DNA from: Drosophila miranda
Taxonomy: Eukaryota; Arthropoda; Insecta; Diptera; Drosophilidae
Direction of reading: 5' to 3'
DNA length: 64,000 nucleotides
Assembly (NCBI RefSeq): GCF_003369915.1
Contig: NC_046674.1
Coordinates: 14,508,001 to 14,572,000 of the forward strand
Of this stretch, positions 54,747 through 64,000 are shown piece by piece. The notes beneath the pieces were generated by a model that searched no databases, had not been told where the DNA came from, and saw only the letters and a list, made by a program, of their open reading frames with translations. The stretch's first letter is position 1; each line of letters begins with the position of its first letter. A program made the position numbers and the translations under genes.

Positions 54747-55355
54747 CTAGAATGGCGGCTTCTCAATGCCACACTCATCGGGCTTCTTGAAGACGAGCGC
54801 GTAGGCTAGAATGGGGGGGACATTGCTGTCCTCGGAGGCAGCTGACAGCAGCGAGTGCGTGGAGCAGGTCTCCATGAAGAGCGTCTCCGCATCGAAAGCA
54901 CTCCAGCGCCCAAGCGCTAGCTGCTCCTTGACGTACTTCAGTTGGGTATTTATCTGTGGTGGCATTGGTCAGTGGGGTTTTCGGGAGCCACTTTAGGGCA
55001 GAGACGCAGACAACCCACCATTGGCACCAGCAGCGGAGTGCGACAGCAATTAAAGAACTCGGCCACAAACTTACGGATGTTCTCAGGGTGCGATTTCGCA
55101 TTGATCGCCTGCTGCAGGATGACCCGAACGATGGCGCGAATCTGGGAAATGGGATATAGGATATAGGAAGTCATCGGTTATTCGGGATAAGTGAAAAGTC
55201 GGCAGACCGCTCTGCACCTCTGGATGTTGGCAGATGTAGGCCCAGTTTCCACGGCGCAGCTCCTTCTGTATGCGCGGTATGGTGTTGTATTTCCCGATTG
55301 CCCGCGAGTCCCATTTGCCGAGATCCCAGATCTTTGCTTGGGTTTCTTTCGCCAT
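54747..55355 (-). CDS. RIIa-domain protein (RIIAD1-like), unit B
   Basis: Exons 55355-55218, 55141-55019 and 54953-54747 repeat those of the unit A gene at an offset of 5394, with all splice sites kept and the same predicted 155 residues. Only silent or flanking changes were seen, such as an extra AGTCCTAG unit past the stop. It lies head-to-head with TMEM161, about 480 bases between start codons, and is probably the ancestral copy because its upstream DNA runs without a break into the TMEM161 promoter. Confidence 0.6.
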
Positions 55356-55689
55356 TTGTAACAGATGTTTTTAATACGTAAATTTGGATATACTGATTGA
55401 ACTAATGAGTGATGGAATGATTGCTAGATTGATTAGATAGAGCCTTGTTGTTGTAAATGGGTGGCAGTCTTGAAAGACGCTGGATTCTATCGATGTTATC
55501 GATCGTGTAAAAGTGTCATCGGACATCCTCGACGATTGCATTAATATCGAAATGAAATATATTCGAAATAAAATTCAGATTTTCAGCTCAAATATTAATT
55601 TTTCCAACAGCCCTAGTTTAATTTGAATTGCCCGCGCTCGATACTCATAAACTCGATACGTTGTACAGTTATTTATGGGATTAGCAAAT

Positions 55690-55701
55690 CTGGTCACACT
55701 G
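55690..55701 (+). promoter_or_regulatory. Motif 1 core promoter element for TMEM161
   Basis: CTGGTCACACTG matches the Drosophila Motif 1 (YGGTCACACTR) of broadly expressed genes. It lies about 145 bases before the TMEM161 start codon. Confidence 0.65.
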
Positions 55702-55839
55702 CCAACCCAAAAAAGAAAATTTCGACGAACATTTTTCGAGATTTCCGTTTTTAATTAAAAATAATGAATTAATTAACGCTGTAAATTAACACCATCCACA
55801 ACTTCAGAAAGTTTTACACCGCAAAGACAACGGAAAGCG

Positions 55840-57781
55840 ATGGTAAGCTGACAAAAGAGCGCTGATGATGAAAGAAAATCTGCCCGGCTTGCCCGGAAAA
55901 ATGAAGTGCTGGTCGTAATAATTGACCAAAAATAGAATGGAGAACCCAAAAATAGCTGCGCACGTTTCTAATTAGACTCGTTGTCCTCCCCGTCCATTGC
56001 AGGCTGTGCTGGGCGCCCAACTGGTGATCACGCTGGTGATGGTCAGCGTGATACAGAAACTGAGTCCCCACTACTCCTTCGCCAAGTGGATACTCTGTCG
56101 CACCGGCCTCTATCGCTATCTGCACCCAACGGACGACGAGCTGCGCTCCAAGGGCGGTGTGCCCAAGGAGAAACCGGCTAAGGGCAAACACAAGCAGCAG
56201 AATGGAGTCTCCGGGCAGTTCCACATACCGCGCAGCATTGAGGTGGACCTAGAGACGTTGCCGGTGCTAGAGCAGGACGTGGTTCACCTGCGCTACTTCA
56301 CCGAATACCAATGGCTGCTGGACTTCAGTATCTACGCCGGCATTGTGTACGTGATCTCCGAGGTGGGTTTGAAATGTTCAAATATTGATATTTACCCATT
56401 TTATCTGCGCTCGTGCTCTCTCTTGGGCAGCTCTTCCACTTCTACTTTCCCCTGAAGCAGGAGATCAACCTAAGCATGGTCTGGTGCCTGCTAGTCATCT
56501 TCTTTGCCCTCAAGCTGCTGTCCTCTCTTACCGTGCTGTACTTCCAAAGCGAGGAATCAATTGGCGAGCGATCCATGGTTATTGTGGCCTGTCTGGTCTA
56601 TCTGCTGATCGCTATGATCGTGCTGATCATCGACGAGCGCATTCTGGAGACAGGACTGGAGGACGCCTACACCAGCTTCAATGCCAGCGCCTCGAAATTT
56701 CTCACCGAGCAGGGTCTACCCTCATCGTGAGTAGAAGCAAAGCTTTAAGATGGTCAGCGGCCTAAAGCCCTTTTTATTTCCAGTGGTCCGGCCTCAAAAA
56801 TTGTGGTCAAGTTCTTTCTCGCTCTGAGCTGCGGTGTGCTCGGCTCCCTGTTCACCTTCCCCGGCCTGCGCATGGCCAAGATGCACTGGGACTCGCTGAA
56901 ATACTGCAGCGGCAATCGCGTGATGCAAGTCCTGCTAAATCTCAGCTTCGTGCTACCGTTTATTTTGGTCATTTTGTGGATCAGGCCCATTAGCCGTGAC
57001 TATTTAACAGTGCGCGTCTTTCAGGGCATGCAACAGCCACTGTAAGCTTGCGGATCATTTTCTTTTCACTCCCCCACTCCTACAATGCTCCTCTCTTTTT
57101 TTAGACTGACGCCGCATGCCTTTGAAACGCTGCGCTTGCTGCTGGTCGTCTTTGTGGTGGTCATGCGCTTCGCCCTGATGCCCATCTATCTGCAATCGTA
57201 CCTGAACCTGGCCTATGATAAAATACTGGATCTGCGCAAGGAGGCCGGTCGCATCACCAATGTGGAGTTCAAACAGAAGGTGTGCATGGGCTGAAATTTC
57301 ACTGAATTGCTTAACCGCTGCTCTCCCCACAGATCTCCTCTATTTTCTACTATCTCTGCGTTGTGACCCTGCAATTCGCTGCCCCGCTCATTCTGTGCCT
57401 CTACCTGACGCTGATGTACAAAAGCCTGGGCGGCTTCAGCTGGGCAGGCGTCTTCAATGAAGCTGTCGTGCTGCAGCACGAGTGCGCTGCCGGCGACGTG
57501 GAGACGGCCTTATCCGGCGGTACTACCATTGAAGAGGGAGACTTCAACATTATGGAGTCGGCGCAGTCGCTGCAGGCATCGTTCAGTAGCCTTAAAAATG
57601 TAAGAGCCCCCAGATAACGCGAGTTTGTTCAATTTGGAAATGTATTCTCTGTGTATCCCAGGTGTTCTCCACGGAGGTCTACAAGGGATTTCTGGGCTTC
57701 GCTACCTGGTGGAGCTACTTCACTCTCTTTGCGACTTCCTCCCTGGGCATTGTCTACCAGTCCTACTTCAACAAAACCTAA
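55840..57781 (+). CDS. emei: TMEM161 family multi-pass membrane protein
   Basis: Seven coding exons (55840-55842, 56003-56362, 56431-56726, 56784-57041, 57105-57279, 57333-57599, 57662-57781) read in frame to about 492 residues. The first holds only the ATG, spliced to AVLGAQLVITLVMVSVIQKL, the conserved TMEM161 N-terminus. The SFAKWILCRTGLYRYLHP segment, the EYQWLLDFSIYAG segment and about nine further hydrophobic helices are typical. Vertebrate TMEM161B affects heart rhythm and brain folding; the fly member is, from memory, called emei and linked to ER calcium handling. The symbol is less certain than the family. An AATAAA lies near 57997. Confidence 0.88.
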
Positions 57782-58706
57782 GGCCTTCTTCATCTAATTG
57801 CATATACTCGCTGGTGTTCTCTACACCCAGCAACCAGCATGGTAATCATAGTTAGTCACTTTATGTTTTGTCGTAGTCCATTCGTATCGTTGATATTGTT
57901 TTATAGTCCAGTCCAAGAGAAACCACACTGAATACTTCTTGGTTTGCACCGTTTCTTGTATATAATACTACTTTATCGATTGTTTATAAAGTTTGTAATA
58001 AAGACTTTTAACCAGGAGTTAGTCATCGAGTGCTTGAGTTAATTAAAATCGCCTTGAAGCTGAGATTACCTATCAGAATCTCTTTTGACAAGCGGAGACG
58101 AAAACACTCTTACCTATCTGAAAATATTGATAATTCTTGCTCCTATTCTCTGGACGGTAGGGGAATTTCTGTAATTGGAATCTTTCTTTCGACTCTAAAG
58201 GATGAGGCTTCTAGCATCATTTTAATATGCTCGTGGATGCCAATCAAGCTTTTCCTAAAACCTCACTTGTGCATTCTGTTCTATTCCTCCTATTCTATAA
58301 AGTTTCTTTAATCAATATTATTACGCCTCGTGTCTATGATAAGGTCGTAAGGAAAACTTAGCTCCCTTAGTCCTAAACAAATGGCATTGTCTAAGGTCTC
58401 AGGTTTCCTTCGACTTCCCTTCCCATTAAACAATTTCATTCTCAGTCGAAAAGGTACGAGCTATATCTAAACAAAAATAAATACAAAAGATGTTTGTTTA
58501 GTTGATTATTGGTTAATTTGAAAACACCGTTTTATTGAACCTCAAAGGTAGTGGATAGAAGTAACTTAATAGACCACAGGCCAAAGTATATCATTTCATA
58601 TGTCGTTTTCCAATATATAGTGCGAAGGAAGGTAACCCGATTTTACTGCGTAATCGTTACCATATTATATATGTATTAGTTTCTAGTATCGTTGACTGCC
58701 TCCCGC
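57782..58706. other. Converging 3' regions of TMEM161 and Sod1
   Basis: AATAAA near 57997 probably ends TMEM161, and TTTATT near 58532 (AATAAA on the minus strand) probably ends Sod1. A 93-codon frame at 58030-58311 shows no protein-like character. Nothing else seen. Confidence 0.45.
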
Positions 58707-59542
58707 TTAGATTTTGGCAATGCCAATGACACCGCAGCCAATACGGGCGCCGGCATTGCCGGTGGTCTTGCTTAGCTCGTGACCACCCTTGCCCAAGTCA
58801 TCAGCGTCGGCGTGGACGACCACGGTGCGTCCTATGATGCTGTCGGCACCGAACAGCGTGATCTTCGAGTCGGTGATGCTGACGGCCGTGGGGCTGTCAC
58901 CGGCCGCCTGGATGTTGCCCAAGTCGCCCAAGTGGCGGTTCTCATCGGTGGGGGCACCGTGCTCCTTGTTCCGGGGGTTAAAGTGGGGGCCGGACGACAT
59001 GCAGCCGTTGGTGTTGTCCCCGAACTCGTGCACATGGAATCCGTGCAGTCCCTTGGCAAGGCCCAGCACCTCGCCGGTGACTTTCACGGGAGCCTCGCTG
59101 GTCTGTTGTAAAAAAGAAAGAATGAATGTTGAACAACTTGATTATCTCTAGGGGCATGATAGTGCTCGGATTCCCGATAAGCGAAGTGTGTGTACAATCG
59201 TGACATGTACATACTGGCCCCCATACACATAGATACGCTGAGCTGCGCACTGTTATTCGACTTATATAATTTGCATTTGTTAAATGACACAGCGAAAACC
59301 GCGCTCGCACTTAATTCTGTACAGCAATATTCATCAATACCATAGCCACAGAGCGGGGACCGGGGAAACCGGCACTTCGACCTTTAAAATGGCTTCGCTT
59401 AATGCTGTTGTTGTTACCGTGGACTGCCATTTTTTCTAGAACATTTCCAGAAATTTAACGCTTTAGTAGATAAACTCACCTCCTGCTCAAAGAAAACGGT
59501 GCCCTTGGCATCGCCATTAATTACACAGACAGCTTTAACCAT
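58707..59542 (-). CDS. Sod1: Cu,Zn superoxide dismutase 1
   Basis: Two exons (59542-59480 and 59102-58707) give 152 residues, the usual length for fly Sod1. Every metal ligand is visible: HVHEFGD (two Cu His), GPHFNP (bridging His), KEHGAP and ENRHLGDLG (Zn His and Asp), and VVHADADDL (last Cu His). The disulphide Cys pair (GCMSSG and IGCGVIG) and the electrostatic-loop Arg (GNAGAR) are also present. The cytosolic enzyme converts superoxide to oxygen and peroxide. The start [14 protein letters not shown] lacks the extra Val of D. melanogaster (MVVKAV). Residues such as the final IAKI agree with obscura-group sequences as I remember them. The intron of 377 bases sits after FFEQE, as in other flies. 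Confidence 0.97.
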
Positions 59543-59599
59543 TATTTTAATGTTTTTTTTTTATTAAACAGCGAGCAAATAAATTCTGGTCAGTGCAGT

Positions 59600-60363
59600 T
59601 GATTTATATATGGAATATACGGTCTGACCCTCAGAAGTATACCAAAATATACCATCTCATTTTCAAAATATACCGTAAATATACTGACGAATTCAATTTA
59701 TATTATACATATTCCTCGATTTTGATATTCCCTGGCATATTACTAGCTAGATAGTACCCGCAGCCCTGTCCACATAATTTTATCCAATTAATGAACCTAT
59801 TTTCTACTTGACTACTTTGACGTTATTGGATTTTGCCTAAAAAAGGTTTTAGCGAAAAAGGTAAACAAAAATGTCTCTTTTTGCACATGGTAACAGCGGT
59901 AACTACACTTTTGGATCCAGACGACTCATTAATCGCTAGAGCTGCGCGCCAAAATGGAATTGTTTGAAAGTGAAAGAGCGACAGGAAGGCACGTTTTGAG
60001 AGAGCGAAAATTCAATAAACCTGTGTGAGGAAATTTCTTAACATAAGTTCATTAATAGATTGATGAAATTGATAAAAAAAAATATACCATTATATTTGTA
60101 CCCCAAAAAATACTGAAAAGTATTAAAAATACCGTATATTCACTTTAGACTTATGGATAAAATGATATTACCAGGTCAGCTGCACACCCTAGCCAGCGCT
60201 GCCAGATTTGTAAAGATTCGTGACATTTCAGAAAACAAACACACAAAATTGACAGCACCCGAAACAAAGGATCCAATTAAGAATTGAAGAAGGCAAAATT
60301 CAATTTCGCAGCAGGAAAAATCAATAATCACAGTCGTAGAAGAAAGCTCACACAACGGACGCC
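59600..60363. other. AT-rich spacer with TATACC motifs
   Basis: Between divergent Sod1 and Ufd1-like genes. Repeated ATATACC/ATACCGTA words at 59637-59685 and 60083-60145 flank a central stretch, the sort of short dispersed repeat often seen in Drosophila spacers. The last 150 bases should contain the Ufd1-like promoter and leader. Confidence 0.4.
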
Positions 60364-61362
60364 ATGTTCCACTTCAGCGGCTTCAACATGATGTTCCCAG
60401 AGGGACGAAACTTCCATGCCACATACAAGTGCTACTCGGTGTCGATGCTCCCGGGCAACGAGCGCTCCGACGTGGAGAAGGGAGGCAAGAGTAAGTGCAT
60501 ACCTGCTTTGTCAAGTATCATCGCACTCATACTATCTCCTGTTGCAGTCATCATGCCGCCCTCCGCCCTGGACACACTCACTCGCCTAAACGTCGAGTAC
60601 CCGATGCTCTTCAAGCTTTCCAACAACAAGAAGATGCGCTCCTCGCACGCTGGCGTCCTGGAGTTCGTCGCCGACGAGGGAAAGTGCTACCTGCCCCACT
60701 GGATGATGCACAACTTGCTGTTGGAGGAGGGCAATATACTGATCATCGAGAGCGTCTCTCTGCCCGTGGCCACGTTCTCCAAGTTCCAGCCGAACAGCAC
60801 CGACTTCCTGGACATCACGAATCCCAAGGCCGTGCTGGAGAACGCGCTGCGGAACTTTGCGTGCCTCACCAAGGGCGACGTCATCGCCATTAAATACAAC
60901 AAAAAGATCTACGAGCTGTGCGTCCTGGAGACCCGTCCCGGCAACGCCGTCAGCATCATCGAGTGCGACATGAACGTGGAGTTCGAGGCGCCCGTCGGCT
61001 ACAAAGAGCATCACGAGACCCAGATTCCGGGCTCGGGCCAGCAGGGCACCCAGGGAACCGGGGCCAGCGATGCCAGTGCCCTCGGGGCCGCCCTCGAGGA
61101 AGTGGTGGAGACTTTCAAGGGTCCTGGCGTTCGACTGGATGGCAAGAAAAAGAAAGAGAGTCAGCTGGAGACACCAGTGGTCAAGAAGTTTCTGCCCCGC
61201 GGCGTTCCGGACTACCATTATAAGTTCGGGCAGATCAGGTTCGATCGCAGCATTAGACCAGTCAGCGACCGTGGGACCGATGAGTCCGGCGGCTTGGAGG
61301 ACGTAAAAGATGTGAATAGCTTCCACGGCACGGGTTTCTCCATGAAAAAAACTCGAAAGTAG
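60364..61362 (+). CDS. Ufd1-like: UFD1: ubiquitin-fusion degradation cofactor of p97/VCP
   Basis: Two exons (60364-60490 and 60548-61362) give 313 residues. The intron is 57 bases, in frame and stop-free, so an unspliced reading would be 332 residues; splicing is chosen because GTAAGT and TTGCAG are good sites and the joined sequence [12 protein letters not shown] matches the family. The UT3 double-psi barrel occupies about residues 15-190 ([26 protein letters not shown]-like [14 protein letters not shown]). The C-terminal SHP box-like motif (GVRLDGK) follows. The protein acts with Npl4 and p97/TER94 to extract ubiquitylated proteins from the ER and chromatin. Confidence 0.95.
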   Translation: MFHFSGFNMMFPEGRNFHATYKCYSVSMLPGNERSDVEKGGKSKCIPALSSIIALILSPVAVIMPPSALDTLTRLNVEYPMLFKLSNNKKMRSSHAGVLEFVADEGKCYLPHWMMHNLLLEEGNILIIESVSLPVATFSKFQPNSTDFLDITNPKAVLENALRNFACLTKGDVIAIKYNKKIYELCVLETRPGNAVSIIECDMNVEFEAPVGYKEHHETQIPGSGQQGTQGTGASDASALGAALEEVVETFKGPGVRLDGKKKKESQLETPVVKKFLPRGVPDYHYKFGQIRFDRSIRPVSDRGTDESGGLEDVKDVNSFHGTGFSMKKTRK

Positions 61363-61440
61363 ATTGTAACTCTTAGCTCTAAGTGTATAATGTGCAGAAT
61401 GGCCTGGACCTGGGACATGACTCTATAGACATAAAATGCT

Positions 61441-62387
61441 TCAAAGATTTAGCGTCAACTGGATGGCTTCCTGCTTGGGTGATGGCGGCGGTGCTATTGT
61501 GGTCATGGGCGGCAGGCGACGTATCTTGCGGCCGTGCTTTCCCTCCTTACGCTTCCAGAGGCCCGACCGTGGTCGGTTGCCCATCTCGCGCATGCGCTGG
61601 GCACTGCCCACGTGCTCCTTGTTGTGCTCGGGGTTCGAGAGGCGACCCACGGTGGCCATGCAGATGCGGTCGAAGGCGAACTCCCGCTTGGAGGGCAACT
61701 GAACCACAACCTTGTCATCGAACTTTCGCAGAATGGTTCCGAAGGTACCGGCGGCGTGGATAAGGTGGCACTGCTGGCCGGGATTCTTCTCGAGGCAGTG
61801 GATTCGAGTGCCTACGGGCAGGGCGCCCAATGGGTAGGCATCGCCCTCATTGGGACGCACTGCGGGAGAGAAAAAATTAGCACTCAATGGACACACAAGC
61901 GGAGCTACTTACCGGGAATACGCGGAATCACGCGGGAAGTTTTCAGCACGTCGCCTGCCTTCATGTTCTCCGTGGCCAGAATGTACTTCAGCTCGTCGCC
62001 CACCGCCACCAGGGCCACCTTGGCCGTCCGGCAACCGTCGTACAGTATCTCCACGACAAGCTCCTCCTGGGGTGCTCCCTCGCCGGGTCCGTCACGAACC
62101 CACTTGACCCAGCGATACTGTTGCTTGATGCCGCCGCCGATGCCCTTGGCCACCATGCGACCGCTGACAGGGTCGCGCCCTGCCAGGTGTGTGATCTTCA
62201 GCGGCGCCACCGTGTACTCCTCGGGAAAGTGCACGATCCGGCGGAACTGCTGGCCAGCTCCGGGCTGTGGCTTCTCCACGACTTTGGTCTTAGTGCGCAT
62301 CTGTTGCAGCGCCAGGGCGGCAGTGACGGCCCGCTGCGGCGGCTGCAGCGTTAGGGCGGAGTTCAATAGGCGCGTCAAGCTTAGCAT
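61441..62387 (-). CDS. mRpL2: Mitochondrial ribosomal protein L2 (uL2m)
   Basis: Two exons (62387-61913 and 61859-61441) give about 297 residues. An Arg/Leu-rich mitochondrial targeting start (MLSLTRLLNSALTL) leads to HLAGRDPVSGRMVAKGIGGG, the uL2 N-terminal signature. The KQQYRWVKW segment, the second-domain NPEHNKEHVGSAQR-MREMGNRPRSG region and a basic end follow. uL2 sits at the peptidyl-transferase region of the large mitochondrial subunit. It converges on Ufd1-like, with about 80 bases between the two stop codons. The frame is intact. Confidence 0.93.
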
Positions 62388-64000
62388 TTTCGCAGACGAA
62401 TCGAATTGATCTGTTACAAAACCAGCACAGCTGATCGAGGTGTTGCCAGATGTTTCGGTCGAAAACCACATGCACCGCACAGTGGGTCGTTTTCTCAAAG
62501 CACACTGCAAAAATCTTGACTTATGAACTGAACGAAAAATGGAACACCCTCTTCAACTTTAAAAAGTGCGTAATTAACGGTCAAACCCAAATGTGGTCCT
62601 TTAAAACAATCTAAACATGCATTCATAATTTTTTTTGGAAGCTATTAAATTTCGTTAAATTTAAGTGTAACAAGTATGGCAACAAGTATTGCCAGATGCA
62701 AAACTAGAAATCAAATTTTCTACGAATTTTCGGATTACGAGCCATTGTGCGCTGTTTGTTGCGTCTTTCTTTTTGCTTGTCTTCGAGCACGCGTTGCCAC
62801 CCGGTCGAACGACCGTTCTCTTCTTCTACTCCTTTTCATCGTGCTGCGGACCGCGCTGCGCTGCAAGCAATAAGAATAGGAAAAACCGCATTAAAATCGC
62901 TGAAAAAGTGCACAAATTGGCTTTAAAATATTGTTCAAATACTAGTGTTACGTATATAATAGAGAAGTTTCCGGAATTCGAGCGCAGAACGGCAGAAAAA
63001 AGGTACGAAAAAAAGAAAAATAAACAAGGCGAACGAAAAATAATATACACACACAAACACGCAGTGAAAAACGTGTTGTGTGCAAAAATATAAACAGCGA
63101 AAGAAAGAGAGAAAACCAATAGCAGAGAGAGACAGAGATGGGACGAGAGGACAAGACGAGAGGAGTAAAATTATAAATATATAAATTTTGGAACATGCTC
63201 AAGTGTTGTACACACGCACACTTGCCAGCGCAGGAGTGTGGTGTGTGATGTAGGCTGAAGTATGTGTACATATTTTGATGTTAGGTGGGAAAAAAAGCGG
63301 GCGGAAAGTTTACGCAATCGCCGAGCGAAAAGCGAGAAGACCGTTGTGAAAAGTGTGCTTTTTGTGAGACAAACATGCACATCTGAGTATATGTGAATAT
63401 GTATGCGCAGGTGGAGTCGGTTGCTAGCTGAAAAATCAACGAGCGGCATTTTTTACGCATTTCCAATACGCTATCTATGTGTGTGCGCTGTGTGTGTGTA
63501 AATGTGTGTATTTACGTAAACGAGTATATAGCTGTGTGAGGGTTTATTTATATGTATGTATGTATGGGCGTTTGTTTGCCTTTTGTTGTTCTCGTTAATT
63601 TTATTTTGGTTTCATTTTGCATGTTTATGCATGCAAGCTCGATCGATTGATAGGTTGGGGAACCATGTGGTGGGGTGCTGTGGAGGAGAGTCAGTGCGAG
63701 AATCTGCTTTGTTGGTATGTGTGAAGCCCACGAAATAAATAAAGAGCCGAAGTAAGCACGTTCGTTTCTGTTGCTGAGAACCGTCTTCGCGTCGTCTAAG
63801 CGAAAACAGTGGCTCAAAAATATAGATCCACTTCTGGTTGGAAATCTTTTTTTGGGCAACACCTGTTCGACTTTTCATTGGCGCTCTGGTTTATAAATAA
63901 TTCGTAAGTGATCTGGAATGCTTTCAAGATGTGTACATACATATATTTATGTTGCTCTTGGGAAATCCCACGTTTTAACTTTCTAAGGGATCATAATCGT
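62388..64000. other. Right-end non-coding region
   Basis: No protein-like frame. From about 62870 the plus strand looks like a long purine-rich 5' untranslated leader (AAAATCGCTGAAAAAGTGCAC, GAGAGAAAACC, GAGAGAGACAGAG) with GTGTGT runs at 63478-63515. It could be the first exon or promoter region of a gene continuing beyond the window; I cannot name it. Confidence 0.35.

Larger units (their letters stand above)
51362..55570. repeat. Segmental duplication, unit B
   Basis: It matches 44818-50176 with an offset of 6544 bases at the left. The offset becomes 6574 after a 30-base size difference in the RG-tail gene and 5394 at the right, after a 1190-base deletion and two short insertions (2 and 8 bases). 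Similarity stops sharply at 55570. Confidence 0.95.

Noticed and set aside
58030-58311. A 93-codon open frame after TMEM161
   Set aside because: No domain, signal or codon character, and it lies in the probable converging 3' region.
1-64000. CRISPR arrays, bacterial operons, tRNA or rRNA genes
   Set aside because: The window is animal nuclear DNA; no tRNA-like cloverleaf with internal promoter boxes or rRNA segment was recognised on reading both strands.

Overview
This window is insect nuclear DNA, almost certainly Drosophila and probably the obscura group. The reasons are short GT-AG introns, Drosophila core-promoter motifs (TATA, DRE, Motif 1), a recognisable Drosophila Sod1, and gene neighbourhoods known from D. 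melanogaster polytene regions 75 and 68A, both on Muller element D. The species is inferred; no alignment could be run.

Left half (1-40.5 kb). An EFHB-like axonemal protein gene (minus strand) is followed by Grd, a cys-loop GABA receptor subunit spread over 7 kb on the minus strand. About 6.8 kb of non-coding, repeat-rich DNA comes next, then three tandem Ir75-type ionotropic receptor genes (plus strand). After a 5.5 kb gap comes a compact plus-strand row: Cln3, an arylsulfatase, a domesticated PIF/Harbinger transposase, a DDX52/Rok1 RNA helicase and nucleobindin-1. From memory of the D. melanogaster map these are mostly region-75 genes.

Middle (41-55.6 kb). This is the unusual part: a cluster of small, mostly single-exon, TATA-driven genes for secreted Thr/Ser-rich mucin-like proteins with very basic tails, resembling salivary glue or mucin genes. 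Seven intact genes are visible, plus one decapitated pseudogene and one tail-only relic, in both orientations. One of them encodes only 52 residues. Two (41850 and 43606) form an inverted pair with almost identical coding DNA but diverged flanks. A block of about 5.4 kb (44818-50176) is repeated as 51362-55570, carrying two mucin-like genes, one pseudogenised mucin-like gene and a RIIa-domain gene. A mariner fragment lies between the inverted pair.

Right part (55.7-64 kb). TMEM161 (plus), Sod1 (minus), Ufd1-like (plus) and mRpL2 (minus) are all intact housekeeping genes. The last 1.6 kb has no coding sequence that I recognise and may be the 5' region of a gene beyond the window.

The main story is a fast-changing mucin-like multigene cluster. 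It shows inverted and direct duplication, local sequence homogenisation and pseudogenisation, and sits where region-75-like and region-68-like gene blocks meet.
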